Below, in pieces: positions 54,391 through 63,664 of a stretch of 64,000 nucleotides of DNA (position 1 is the first letter of the stretch; each line of letters starts with the position of its first letter). Source of the stretch: JANMEB01 sp041745295. Lineage in GTDB: Bacteria > Planctomycetota > Planctomycetia > Pirellulales > Pirellulaceae. The stretch covers positions 57,015 through 121,014 of the forward strand of contig JBGTJE010000080.1 of the NCBI GenBank assembly GCA_041745295.1, read 5' to 3'. Made by a program: the position numbers and the translations under genes. The notes beneath the pieces are model-generated. The model saw only the letters and a program-made list of their open reading frames with translations, was not told where the DNA came from and ran no database searches.

Positions 54391-55590
54391 TTAGGTCGAA
54401 CTTTCAGGCAGCAGTGGCTGATTCATCACATGGGTAATGTCCTTGTCCCCGCGACCGGAGAGGTTGATGAGGAGGATCGTGTTGCGGGGGGCGGCGGCGG
54501 CGAGTTGGACGGCGTGGGCGATCGCGTGCGCGGACTCGAGCGCGGGAATGATGCCCTCGGTCTTGGCGAGCAAACCAAATGCCGCAAGGGCTTCCGCGTC
54601 GGTTATGCCGACGTATTCGGCCCGGCCAATGGACTGTAAATAAGCGTGCTCGGGGCCGACGCCGGGATAATCGAGCCCCGCAGAAATCGAATGCGACTCG
54701 CGGATCTGCCCTTGTTCGTCTTGCAGGACATGGCTCCGCGTGCCGTGCAAGATCCCTGGCCGACCGCGCTGCAACGTCGCCCCGTGCGCGTGCGAATGCA
54801 ACCCATGACCGGCCGCTTCGACGCCGATTAGTCGCACTCTGGATTCCGGAATAAAGTCCGCAAAGATGCCGATCGCGTTCGATCCACCGCCGACGCAGGC
54901 GATCACGGCGTCCGGCAATCGGCCGGCTTGATCGACAATTTGCCGTTTTGCTTCCGCGCCGATGACGCGTTGAAATTCACGGACCATCGTCGGAAACGGA
55001 TGTGGGCCCGCCGCTGTTCCCAGCAAATAATGCGTCGTTTCGTAACTCGCCGACCAATCCCGAAGCGCCTCGTTGACCGCGTCCTTCAAGCTTTGGCTCC
55101 CGCTTTCCACGGGAACGACTTCGGCGCCCATCAAACGCATCCGGAACACGTTCATCGATTGCCGTTCGATGTCCTTGGTTCCCATATAGACTCGTGTGGT
55201 CATGCGAAAAAGGGCGCCGACGATGGCCGTCGCAACGCCATGCTGTCCGGCGCCAGTCTCGGCGATCAACCGCGTCTTACCCATTCGTTTCGCGAGCAAC
55301 GCTTGGCCGATGACTTGATTGGTCTTGTGCGCGCCGCCATGCAGCAAATCTTCGCGCTTTAGGTAGATCGCCGCTTTGGTGTCTTGTCCCAGATTTCGGC
55401 AACGGTAAAGCGGTGTTTCCCGTCCGGCATAATCGCGCAGCAATTGATTGAGTTCCTTGAGGAACTCGGGATCGTTGCGCGCCGTTTCGAAAGCGGATTC
55501 CAATTGCTCCAGCGCAGGCACCAGAATTTCCGGCACGAACATCCCGCCGAATTCTCCAAAGGCCCCTTTGACCGGCTTAAACGATGTCAT
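54391..55590 (-). CDS. trpB: Tryptophan synthase beta chain
   Basis: 399 residues. PLP enzyme of TrpB1 type: HGGAHKTNQVIGQALLAKRM carries the PLP Lys, ETGAGQHGVATA follows, and CVGGGSNAIGIFADF and GVEAAGHG are intact. Condenses indole with serine. Its ATG overlaps the trpCF stop by one nt (TGATG). A gap of 38 nt separates it from trpA, the largest spacing inside the operon. Confidence 0.96.
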   Translation of the reverse strand: MTSFKPVKGAFGEFGGMFVPEILVPALEQLESAFETARNDPEFLKELNQLLRDYAGRETPLYRCRNLGQDTKAAIYLKREDLLHGGAHKTNQVIGQALLAKRMGKTRLIAETGAGQHGVATAIVGALFRMTTRVYMGTKDIERQSMNVFRMRLMGAEVVPVESGSQSLKDAVNEALRDWSASYETTHYLLGTAAGPHPFPTMVREFQRVIGAEAKRQIVDQAGRLPDAVIACVGGGSNAIGIFADFIPESRVRLIGVEAAGHGLHSHAHGATLQRGRPGILHGTRSHVLQDEQGQIRESHSISAGLDYPGVGPEHAYLQSIGRAEYVGITDAEALAAFGLLAKTEGIIPALESAHAIAHAVQLAAAAPRNTILLINLSGRGDKDITHVMNQPLLPESST

Positions 55591-56963
55591 CAGGTTCCTC
55601 GCAACGCCGCAAATAATTGCCGCAAAAGCAACTCATCCTTGACGCCTGCCGCGGACTCCACGCCCGAACTGACATCCAGTATTCCACAGCCAAGTCGATG
55701 CGCGGCGAGCACATTGTCCGGCCGAATTCCTCCGGCAAGGATCAACTGTGATTTGTCGGGATAATCGCTCAACAAATTCCAATCGAACGCTTTCCCTGTA
55801 CCGCCTCGTTGGCCGTCCTCGCAAGCGTCGAGCAACAGCCGATCGGCGCCATACGCCGCGAGGCTTGGAATCGAATCGTTGACTTGGACGGCCTTCCAGA
55901 TTTCACAATTATCAGGAACTCGCTTGCGTAATGCGGCGACCAACTCCGCGGTCTCGTCACCATGCAATTGGATCGCGTGCAATCGCAGCACGGTCGCAAG
56001 GTTCACGATCCGGTCGAGCGATTCGTTGACAAACACGCCGACCAGTGGCAGAGGCGAATCCGTCGCAAACAGCCTCGCCTGATCCGGATTGACGAAGCGC
56101 AAGGATTCGGATGCGAAAACCAAGCCGCCGTAACACGCCCCGGCCGCATGCGCCAAGCGAATTTGTTCGCGTGAACGCAGCCCGCAGATTTTGACAGCGC
56201 CATGGATGAGCTCGCGGAGCGCCAAATCCAGCCGCGGCGCTTTCATTAATTGACTGCCGACCAAAAAAGCGTCGACGCAATCGTCCAGTGCATCCAAATC
56301 GGCCCGCGAACGAATTCCTGACTCGCAAATCACGAGCCGATTCGACGGAATTTGGGGCGCAAGCCGCCGCGTAGTCCCTAAGTCTATCTTCAGCGTGTTT
56401 AGGTCGCGGTTGTTGATTCCAATCATGCGGGCATCCAGCGATAGTGCTCGCCCCAACTCTGCTTCATCGTGCACCTCCGTCAAGATATCCATGTTCAGCC
56501 GCGCGGCTTCGGCCGCGCATCGGCGATATTCATCGTCGCCCAGCACAGAAAGCATTAGCAGGATCGCGTCCGCTCCGGCGACGCGGGCTTCCCAGATTTG
56601 GTAGGGATCCACGACGAAGTCTTTGCAGAGGATCGGCTGCGCGACTTGAGCCCGGACCGCTTTCAAGTGAGCCAGTTCGCCAGCGAAAAATGGGCCATCG
56701 GTCAGCACCGAAATGCCGTCGGCAAAATCGCGGTAGATCGCGGCGATGGCCGTCGGGTCAAAGTTCGGCCGCAGCAAGCCCTCGGACGGCGAGGCCTTTT
56801 TGCATTCTAGAATAAACCGCAACCCTGGTTTGCGGAGCGAATCCAGGAGGCTGCGCTGCGTCGGCTTGGATTGCCGGCACAACGATTCCCATGGGATTTC
56901 GTGTTGCCGCGCTGCAACGTCGACTCGTTTGCGGGCAACAATTTCCTGTAGAACCGACATCAC
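55590..56963 (-). CDS. trpCF: Fused IGP synthase / PRA isomerase
   Basis: 457 residues. TrpC half 1-255 (ILECKKASPSEGLLRPNFDP, CKDFVVDPYQIWEARVAGAD, LTEVHDEAELGRAL, GINNRDLNTLKIDL) and TrpF half 257-457 (KICGLRSREQIRLAHAAGA, LVFASESLRFV, LQLHGDE-like IQLHGDETAEL, LLDACEDGQRGGTG). The fusion and many phrases match E. coli TrpCF closely. Two adjacent ATGs (56963 and 56960) are possible. Overlaps trpD by 4 nt. Confidence 0.96.
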   Translation of the reverse strand: MMSVLQEIVARKRVDVAARQHEIPWESLCRQSKPTQRSLLDSLRKPGLRFILECKKASPSEGLLRPNFDPTAIAAIYRDFADGISVLTDGPFFAGELAHLKAVRAQVAQPILCKDFVVDPYQIWEARVAGADAILLMLSVLGDDEYRRCAAEAARLNMDILTEVHDEAELGRALSLDARMIGINNRDLNTLKIDLGTTRRLAPQIPSNRLVICESGIRSRADLDALDDCVDAFLVGSQLMKAPRLDLALRELIHGAVKICGLRSREQIRLAHAAGACYGGLVFASESLRFVNPDQARLFATDSPLPLVGVFVNESLDRIVNLATVLRLHAIQLHGDETAELVAALRKRVPDNCEIWKAVQVNDSIPSLAAYGADRLLLDACEDGQRGGTGKAFDWNLLSDYPDKSQLILAGGIRPDNVLAAHRLGCGILDVSSGVESAAGVKDELLLRQLFAALRGT

Positions 56964-57976
56964 AATTCGCTCCGCGAAAAGGCCGCGCTGCGTTCCAGGC
57001 GAGCAAGTGCCTTGCCGGTCGCTAACGTGTCCTGAGCCCGCTGATACCCTTGATTAAAGGATTCAGCGATTCCAGCTAAGACCAGCAGCGCGGCTGTGTT
57101 GATAGCGACGGCCGCCGCGTGGGCGGTTTGACCTTGGCCGGCAAGCACTGCGGTGATCGCTCGAGCGTTCTCCGCCGGCGCGCCGCCGGCAATCGCAGAA
57201 ACGGGAAATGAACTCGCCCCAAAATCGTCCGTACATAAACTCCGCTCGAGAATTTCTCCGTCGATCAGCTCGACAGCCAATGTTGGGCCGTGCAGCGCAA
57301 TTTCGTCCAAGCCTTGGCCATGGACGACGAGTGCTCGTTGGCAGCCGAGTAATTTGAGGGATTCAGCGACGACCTGACAGAGATTGGGGTCGTAAACACC
57401 AACCAGCATGATCGGCGGCCGTGATGGATTAACGAGTGGTCCCAGAATATTGAAGATCGTTCGGGTGCCAAGTTGTTTGCGGACGGGCATCGCATGGCGT
57501 ATGCCGCCATGATAGTGCGGAGCAAACAAAAAGCTGACACCAGTTTGATCTAAACATTTTCGGGCCGTGCTGGGACTCATGTCCAATCGGAAACCAAACT
57601 GTTCGAGCAAATCTGCAGCGCCGCATTTGCTGGATACCGCGCGATTGCCATGTTTGGCGACGGGCAATCCAGCTTCGGCGGCAACGAAGGCCACAGCCGT
57701 CGAGATGTTGATGGTGTTAACCCCGTCGCCACCGGTTCCAACGACGTCCGCAAATCGGTAATCGGGGCGGGGAAATGAGTTGGCGGCATCGAGCAGGGCT
57801 TCGGCCGCTCCGGCGATGTCGTCCGACGTCTCGCCTTTGCGTTTTAACGTGATCAGCAGGTCGGAAATTTCCACGTCGGATAGTTCGCCAAGGATGAGGG
57901 AATCGAATAGCTGGCGGGTTTCCTCGCGAGTCAAATCGCGACGCTGCATCAACCGGGCAAGGTGCGCGTGCATCAC
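56960..57976 (-). CDS. trpD: Anthranilate phosphoribosyltransferase
   Basis: 338 residues. Glycine-rich PRPP loop VVGTGGDGVNTINIST and the anthranilate-site phrase KHGNRAVSSKCGAADLLEQ; NPSRPPIMLVGVYD and GLDEI follow. It transfers phosphoribose to anthranilate. It is not fused to TrpG, unlike E. coli, but the two overlap by 4 nt in the same order. Confidence 0.95.
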   Translation of the reverse strand: MMHAHLARLMQRRDLTREETRQLFDSLILGELSDVEISDLLITLKRKGETSDDIAGAAEALLDAANSFPRPDYRFADVVGTGGDGVNTINISTAVAFVAAEAGLPVAKHGNRAVSSKCGAADLLEQFGFRLDMSPSTARKCLDQTGVSFLFAPHYHGGIRHAMPVRKQLGTRTIFNILGPLVNPSRPPIMLVGVYDPNLCQVVAESLKLLGCQRALVVHGQGLDEIALHGPTLAVELIDGEILERSLCTDDFGASSFPVSAIAGGAPAENARAITAVLAGQGQTAHAAAVAINTAALLVLAGIAESFNQGYQRAQDTLATGKALARLERSAAFSRSEL

Positions 57977-58578
57977 CCAACCTCCGTGGAGTTTGAACGC
58001 AGCGCAATGTCCATCAAATTCGAAAGGATCGTTTGTCCAAAAGTTGTCAGAATCGATTCGGGATGGAACTGTACACCAAAGATCGGATGCTTCCGGTGCG
58101 CAATCGCCATGACGATTTCGCCGAACTCGGCGATGCTCACCAAGGAATCCGGTAGGCGGAGCGCCGTAAGCGAGTGATACCGACCCACATTCAACTCCGG
58201 CGGCAACCCCGCAAAAAGCTCGTGGCCCGCATGGCGGATGCGTGACTTTTTTCCATGCACAATCGCTCCCGCCGAGCCAACTTTACCGCCGAACGCGCTG
58301 ACTATTGCTTGATGCCCCAAGCAGACTCCAAAAAGCGGCCAGCGGCCAGCCGCTTTTCGAATCAACTCGACGCAACAACCGGCGTCTTCAGGCGTTCCAG
58401 GCCCTGGCGAAAAGGCGATAAGAGTCGACCGTTTTTCCGTGGCGATGGTCAAGGCTTTGTCGACAGACAGCGTGTTGCGATAGACGTCGACCTCGCCGCC
58501 CAGGGATGCAAACGCGTCAACGAGATTGAAGCTAAACGAATCGAAATTGTCGATCAGCAAAATGTGCGGCTTAGCCAC
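57973..58578 (-). CDS. trpG: Anthranilate synthase glutaminase subunit
   Basis: 201 residues. Class I glutamine amidotransferase: LLIDNFDSFSFNLVDAF, nucleophile Cys in FGVCLGHQAIVSAFGG, and the His-Glu pair in VQFHPESIL. Supplies ammonia to TrpE. Overlaps trpE by 8 nt and trpD by 4 nt. It could also serve PabB, as in bacteria with one PabA/TrpG. Confidence 0.95.
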   Translation of the reverse strand: MAKPHILLIDNFDSFSFNLVDAFASLGGEVDVYRNTLSVDKALTIATEKRSTLIAFSPGPGTPEDAGCCVELIRKAAGRWPLFGVCLGHQAIVSAFGGKVGSAGAIVHGKKSRIRHAGHELFAGLPPELNVGRYHSLTALRLPDSLVSIAEFGEIVMAIAHRKHPIFGVQFHPESILTTFGQTILSNLMDIALRSNSTEVG

Positions 58579-60202
58579 GTTGAGTTACTCCGGCGGACAA
58601 GGCATTGGCTCGAGCGATCGCTCGTAGCACGGCTTCGGCCTTGCGGCGAGTTTCATCGGCCTCCCATTGCGGCACAGAGTCGTGGACCACGCCTGCTCCG
58701 GCGCGAACATGGGCGATTCCGTGCTGCACCAGTGCCGAGCGAATCACGATCGCGGTATCAAAGCTTCCGTCGCCGCGAAGATAACCGACTGCGCCGCCGT
58801 AGTGTCCGCGCCTCGTCCCTTCGAATTGGCGGATCAGTTGCATCGCTTTAATTTTGGGTGCTCCCGTCAGCGTCCCCATGTTCATACTGGCTTGATAAGC
58901 GTGCAGAGCGTCCAAATCTTCGCGCAGCTCGCCTTGGACTTGGGAGACAAGATGCATGACGTGTGAATAGCGGACGATACGAGCCAGATCCGTGACGTTC
59001 CGGGTGCCGCAGCGCGACACACGGGCGACATCGTTCCGCGCCAAATCCACCAGCATCAAGTGTTCGGCGTTTTCTTTTTCATCCAAGCGCAATTCTGCTT
59101 CGATCCGACTGTCCAAATCTGCGTCGTATGTTCCGTCGGGACGGATTCCACGCGCGCGAGTACCGGCAATCGGCGAAATCTCGACCCGGCGCAGCGGGCC
59201 GTTGACTTTGACCGCCGATTCGGGCGAGGCACCGAATAAGACAAACTCGCCGAAATTAAGGAAAAAAAGGTAAGGACTGGGATTCAGTTGCCGCAACGAG
59301 GCATAGGCGGACAACGCGTCGGGGCAAGCAATCGAAAAAGTTCGCGACGGCACGATCTGGAATACATCCCCGGCAGTGATGTGCTCTTGCATGGCTTCGA
59401 CGACGGCCATGAAAGTCGCGTCATTCGCATCGACCACAACCTCGGCCAGTTCATCGGCGGCCACCGCCGGATAGGGCGAATTTTCGAGCGGTTCATGGAC
59501 CACGCGAGCGGCGACTTCGGCGATCCGCGTGACGGCATCGAGAGCCGAGTAATAATTGGACTCAGCGTGGGCGCCTCCCAATATATTAACGACGGCTTCT
59601 GCATGTCGATTTTGGTGATCGATCACGACGATTTGGTCCGCCAACACGAACCGAAAGTCGGGGACGTCGTCGCCAGGAGTCTTCTTGCCGGAATTTGTCT
59701 TTGGTAACGATTCAAATTGGGCAACCAAATCGTATGCAAACAGGCCAACCAGCAGGACGGACGCGGGGTGATTCGCGGTCTCCGGTTTGAGTCGTCCGAT
59801 GACGGTCCGCAATACGCTCAACGGAGACGGCGCGTGCAATCGTTTCTGTTCGCTATCTTCGGTGTTGCCAGGGGTGAACTCCAGTGTGAACCCCTGAGGC
59901 GCGTCGCGCGGGGTAAACGATTGGAACTCTTTTTTCAAAAACGGAATCGCACTTTGACCGTTGCTGTTGAGTGCCGAGACATCGACGCGCGATCCGCAAC
60001 AAGTGAAGCGCACCGCGGCAGAAACGACCAACAGGCTCTGTTGCGACTGGTGACTGGAGGGTTCCGCTGAATCGAGCAAGATCGTGTCGGGCAATTTGCC
60101 TTGGTCGGTTAATGCGGCAAACAAAGCCAGCGGTGAGGGGACCTCTGTCAATCGCCGAGTCAACGAGCGAACATGGCCTTCGGGCAAGCGGGACGCGTTC
60201 AC
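58571..60202 (-). CDS. trpE: Anthranilate synthase component I
   Basis: 543 residues. N-terminal ILLDSAEPSSHQSQQSLLVV resembles the LLES...S tryptophan feedback site. The chorismate-binding domain has EISPIAGTRARG, HLMLVDLARNDVARV, YQASMNMGTLTGAPKIKAMQ and YGGAVGYLRGDGSFDTAIVI. Close to E. coli TrpE in length and phrase. Overlaps aroF by 4 nt. Confidence 0.96.
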   Translation of the reverse strand: MNASRLPEGHVRSLTRRLTEVPSPLALFAALTDQGKLPDTILLDSAEPSSHQSQQSLLVVSAAVRFTCCGSRVDVSALNSNGQSAIPFLKKEFQSFTPRDAPQGFTLEFTPGNTEDSEQKRLHAPSPLSVLRTVIGRLKPETANHPASVLLVGLFAYDLVAQFESLPKTNSGKKTPGDDVPDFRFVLADQIVVIDHQNRHAEAVVNILGGAHAESNYYSALDAVTRIAEVAARVVHEPLENSPYPAVAADELAEVVVDANDATFMAVVEAMQEHITAGDVFQIVPSRTFSIACPDALSAYASLRQLNPSPYLFFLNFGEFVLFGASPESAVKVNGPLRRVEISPIAGTRARGIRPDGTYDADLDSRIEAELRLDEKENAEHLMLVDLARNDVARVSRCGTRNVTDLARIVRYSHVMHLVSQVQGELREDLDALHAYQASMNMGTLTGAPKIKAMQLIRQFEGTRRGHYGGAVGYLRGDGSFDTAIVIRSALVQHGIAHVRAGAGVVHDSVPQWEADETRRKAEAVLRAIARANALSAGVTQRG

Positions 60203-61212
60203 AACGTCCTCCCCGCGGCTTCAACGAAGGGCCTCAATTCGCGCATGAGCTGGGCAAATTCCGCTGGGTTGAGCGATTGGTGGCCGTCGGAAAGCGCTCG
60301 TCGCGGGTCGTTATGAACTTCGACCAAGATTCCGTCGGCCCCCACAGCGGCCGCCGCGCGAGCCAGCGGAGTCACCAATTCGCGGATGCCCGTGCCGTGG
60401 CTGGGATCGACCAGAATGGGCAGGTGAGACCTTTGTTTGATCAAGGCCACCGCATTCAAATCCAGCGTACTGCGCGTGGCTGTCTCAAACGTGCGAATGC
60501 CGCGCTCGCACAAGATCACGTTAGGATTGCCGCCGGCCAGGAGATACTCGGCAGCCAGCAAAAATTCCTCGATCGTCGCGGCCAATCCGCGCTTCAGAAT
60601 GACAGGTTTGCGAGTAGTACCCAAGGCTTTCAGCAGCGAGTAATTCTGCATGTTGCGCGCACCGAGTTGAAACGCGCCGACGATGGGCTCCATTAGTTCA
60701 AGATCGCCGGCGTCGACGATTTCGCTAACGATGGGAAGCTTGGTTTTCTCGGAAACTGCCCGCAACATTGGCAAGGCATCCCGCCCGTGCCCTTGAAAGC
60801 TGTAGGGGCTCGTCCGTGGTTTGTAGGCACCGCCGCGCAGAAGCCGTGCGCCATTTCGTTGAACAACTTCCGCAGTTGCCAGCAATTGGTCGGCAGTTTC
60901 GACCGCGCACGGCCCGGCAATCACGCTGAATTGCCGACCCCCGACGGGAACGCCAGCGACGTCGACGACCGTGTCGTGAGGGTGCAGATCACGTCCCACC
61001 AGTTTGTACGGCGTCAGGATCGGCTTGACCGACTCGACCGCGGGGTGGGACGCCAAATTGAGTTCCGCCAGGACTCGTTCGTCGCCCAATGCGCCGAGCA
61101 CGACGCGTTCGACGCCCGGCATATGCAGTGGCGTCAATCCGAGCCGCTGGATATCTGCCAGGATTTCCTGGGCGTCGGAATCCGTGGCGCCACGCTTCAG
61201 AACAATGATCAT
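60199..61212 (-). CDS. aroF: DAHP synthase, type I-beta with N-terminal regulatory domain
   Basis: 337 residues. Residues 1-70 form a ferredoxin-like/ACT-type regulatory domain (MIIVLKRGATDSDAQEILAD); residues 85-337 the catalytic barrel (VIAGPCAVETADQL, RGGAYKPRTSPYSFQG, QLGARNMQNYSLLKA, LCERGIRTFE, PILVDPSHGTG). It is the first enzyme of the shikimate pathway. Its place directly before trpE suggests a Trp-dedicated isoenzyme. Overlaps both neighbours by 4 nt. Confidence 0.95.
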   Translation of the reverse strand: MIIVLKRGATDSDAQEILADIQRLGLTPLHMPGVERVVLGALGDERVLAELNLASHPAVESVKPILTPYKLVGRDLHPHDTVVDVAGVPVGGRQFSVIAGPCAVETADQLLATAEVVQRNGARLLRGGAYKPRTSPYSFQGHGRDALPMLRAVSEKTKLPIVSEIVDAGDLELMEPIVGAFQLGARNMQNYSLLKALGTTRKPVILKRGLAATIEEFLLAAEYLLAGGNPNVILCERGIRTFETATRSTLDLNAVALIKQRSHLPILVDPSHGTGIRELVTPLARAAAAVGADGILVEVHNDPRRALSDGHQSLNPAEFAQLMRELRPFVEAAGRTL

Positions 61213-63053
61213 CTGGGCTCGTCAGGCGATTTATCGTCGCCCTTGTCTGCTTCGGTCGGAGCACCTTTTTCTTCCGAATCGCCGGCCTTTTCTTCGTCGC
61301 GAACTTCCTCTCCTTCGGGCCCGGTCAGGCCTTCGCTCAGGAGCTCGCGCCAAGGTTTGTTCCGATTGTATCCTTCGAGTTCTCGCCGCAGATTATCCAG
61401 CGAGTCGCTTTTTTCCTGTTCGCCAAGTTCGACGGCTTTGGCCCCCCATTCGCGGGCTTTTTCAAAGTCTCCGGTTTCGGCATAGCCCGCGGCCAGCGTG
61501 CTGACAGCATAGGATTCTTTATATTCGACCAATTCACAGGCCCGCAATCCGAGTTCTATCGATCGTTTTCCGTCGCGGATTTCCGGCTTAGGGGAAGTCG
61601 CCAACACCCACGCCAGATTGTTGATTGTTCCCGGATCCGGGTCTTCTTTTTCGTTTTGAATTTCGATCGCCCGCTCGTAGTCTTGAATCGCTTTGGCGTG
61701 TTCTCCGAGCGACAAATAAGCGTCCCCACGACCCCGAATCGCATCGGGGTTTTCCGGGTCGTCTTCGAGAATCCCGTCGTAAATCTTGACCGCCTCGTCG
61801 GTTTTTTTCGCGGCGTTATAGAACATCGCCAGCTGCAATTGGAAGTTGACGTTGTTGGGGGCGAATTCGACGAGTTCCTTCACGTCGTCGATCGCCTTGT
61901 CGTAGTCTTCCTTACCTGCGTGGATCAAGCTGCGCATGAGAATGCCGCGGACCCATCCCGGTTGTACGACCAAGGCTTCATCCACGGCCGTCAGTGCTTC
62001 ATCAAAGCGTTTTTGGTCAAGCAGGATTGAGGTTTTCAGCAACATCGAGTCGAGGTTCTTCGGATCCAACTCGAGGACCTTGTCGACGTCGCTCAACGCT
62101 TCGTCTGGCTTTTCTTGGGCGATTCGAATTTGGGCGCGGAGTCGATAATAAATCGGATTGTTCGCGTCGTTGGCCAAGGCCTTTTCGATTTCCGCGTTGG
62201 CTTCGTCGAACTGTTTGCCTTCGATCAAACTCTCCATGAGGAGGGCCAAAATCGTCGTATCGTCGGACCCTTGTTCGATCGCCGTGCGGAAGTCGGCGAC
62301 GGCGGCGGCAAAATCCTCTTTGTTGTGATGGAATTGCCCGCGCGTCAGCAGGGCCTTGGTGTTTGTCGGATCGATGATGATCGCTTGATTGAGGTCGGCG
62401 AGTTGACTCTCGTCGTCCTCGGCGAGCGCGGCGCGGAGCAAAAGAGCTTCGGACAACGCGGGTTTGTCGTTGGCCGCAAATTCGATGGCTTTATCCAAGG
62501 CCTGTTGCGCCTCGTTGACGTCTCCGCCCGGAAGCATCGACAGTCGGGCCACCATCAAATGAGCCTCAACCATTTCGGGATCGATGCTCAAGACTTTTTC
62601 CAAACGCGAAATGGCTTCCCGGCGGAGAAAGCGCCAGCGCGAATCACGGGGCCCTTCAAAAATGCGATCGCTCAATTGTTTGGCGTGGTCGAACAGCGTG
62701 GTTTTGATCATCGCCTGGGCGAGTGTCTTGGACGTCTCATCGAGCCCTTTGCTGATCGCCGATTCGCATAAGTCGACGACTTCATCCAGCTCGCGCGTCG
62801 TTTTGGCTTTGGCCTTCAGTTCAATCGCCTTTTCCAAGTCCTCGTCGCCGTTGGTTTTCGCCGATTCCTGGTCGGCTTTTTCGGCGTCTTGTTTTGCGTC
62901 TTCGGCAGGTTTGTTAGCGTCCTCTTGCGCTTGCGCCACTTTCGGAGGTTTTGCCGATTGCGGCGTTGGGTCTTGTGCGCCAGCCGAACGTGACGGAAGG
63001 CTGGCGACTAAACCCAATAGTCCAATGAACGCAAACAGTTTTCGACGTGACAT
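61209..63053 (-). CDS. Exported TPR-repeat protein, first gene of the aro-trp operon
   Basis: 614 residues. Signal peptide MSRRKLFAFIGLLGLVASLP with SRSAGAQ. Residues 30-70 are a low-complexity Lys/Glu/Ala/Asp stretch, then about ten TPR-type units from 165 to 560 (for example DEALSDVDKVLELDPKNLDS and AKAIQDYERAIEIQ), then an acidic tail of about 50 residues. TPRs bind partner proteins; function unknown. It overlaps aroF by 4 nt, so it is co-transcribed with the biosynthesis genes though no link to tryptophan is apparent. Confidence 0.9.
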   Translation of the reverse strand: MSRRKLFAFIGLLGLVASLPSRSAGAQDPTPQSAKPPKVAQAQEDANKPAEDAKQDAEKADQESAKTNGDEDLEKAIELKAKAKTTRELDEVVDLCESAISKGLDETSKTLAQAMIKTTLFDHAKQLSDRIFEGPRDSRWRFLRREAISRLEKVLSIDPEMVEAHLMVARLSMLPGGDVNEAQQALDKAIEFAANDKPALSEALLLRAALAEDDESQLADLNQAIIIDPTNTKALLTRGQFHHNKEDFAAAVADFRTAIEQGSDDTTILALLMESLIEGKQFDEANAEIEKALANDANNPIYYRLRAQIRIAQEKPDEALSDVDKVLELDPKNLDSMLLKTSILLDQKRFDEALTAVDEALVVQPGWVRGILMRSLIHAGKEDYDKAIDDVKELVEFAPNNVNFQLQLAMFYNAAKKTDEAVKIYDGILEDDPENPDAIRGRGDAYLSLGEHAKAIQDYERAIEIQNEKEDPDPGTINNLAWVLATSPKPEIRDGKRSIELGLRACELVEYKESYAVSTLAAGYAETGDFEKAREWGAKAVELGEQEKSDSLDNLRRELEGYNRNKPWRELLSEGLTGPEGEEVRDEEKAGDSEEKGAPTEADKGDDKSPDEPR

Positions 63054-63122
63054 TCGCCACTCCCATGATTCTCTACGGCCGGTCAGCTTGCCGGCAACGA
63101 AGTTAAGATCGGGTTGACCTGG

Positions 63123-63154
63123 AAAAAACGACGTGCGGGCCAGGGTCTGGCCCG
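63123..63154 (-). terminator. Hairpin and T-run in the leader of the aro-trp operon (attenuator-like)
   Basis: On the minus strand CGGGCCAG-ACC-CTGGCCCG (63154-63136) forms a perfect 8-bp stem with a 3-nt loop. Seven nt later comes TTTTTT (63128-63123). It stands about 70 nt before the TPR gene's ATG and downstream of the candidate promoter. No leader peptide with Trp codons was found. Confidence 0.5.
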
Positions 63155-63186
63155 GCAGGCAACATCGACGATCAATGCTTCCAGCA

Positions 63187-63192
63187 ATTCTA
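63187..63192 (-). promoter_or_regulatory. Candidate -10 of the TPR-aro-trp operon
   Basis: TAGAAT on the minus strand, with a poor -35 (TTTCAA) 17 nt upstream. The start would be near 63180, giving a leader of about 127 nt that contains the hairpin at 63136-63154. Confidence 0.35.
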
Positions 63193-63536
63193 TTAAAATG
63201 ACGCGACGTTGAAAATCGCAGCCCAGCGAAGCGGAGACTTGTGTCCTAAACGACAACGCGGTTGGCAAGTGTCGCATCGATGGTTGTTTTATTGTGGCAG
63301 TTTAGATGCCGAAGTGCCTCGTTTCCGGAGCCCATATCACCGCATAAAATTGACCTGCCAAGTTGGGTCTGGAAGATCGCTCCTAACGCCATGGCCGCAA
63401 TCACAACCGGTGGGAATGCCACTTCGGGCAAATAGCCGGAAAAATCGGCCAAAACCACAAGGTCGACGGTCCGGCTGATCCCCGTGTTCCGGCTTTCTTG
63501 TCCTTTGAACTTCGACCTGAGCTTTTCTGCTTGGAT
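63193..63536. other. Intergenic stretch with nothing recognised
   Basis: Part of the 611-nt divergent region between the TPR gene and the right-edge gene. No open frame here carries a ribosome site or recognisable family. No repeat unit of either dispersed family is present. Confidence 0.5.
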
Positions 63537-63564
63537 TTGACGATACCCCTAGGTATCCTTAAAG
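63537..63564 (+). promoter_or_regulatory. Weak promoter with internal palindrome
   Basis: TTGACG at 63537-63542, a 16-nt spacer and TTAAAG at 63559-63564 (3 of 6). GATACC-CCTA-GGTATC, a perfect 6+6 palindrome, fills 63542-63557 in the spacer and could be an operator. The next gene starts 100 nt downstream. Confidence 0.3.
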
Positions 63565-63664
63565 AGAACGCGTTCGGTCGAACGGATTCGTCCCCACGAT
63601 TGTTCGCTCGGTATTGATCGCGTCGACGGCAAGGTTTGGCGCTTTTGTTTGGAGGTTTGTTCGA

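Noticed and set aside
54235..54639. Plus-strand frame antisense to trpA and trpB
   Set aside because: Pro/Arg-rich shadow of both genes, no motifs or ribosome site.
63083..63277. Leader peptide for Trp attenuation in the aro-trp leader
   Set aside because: Short frames through the hairpin contain no run of Trp codons and no ribosome site.
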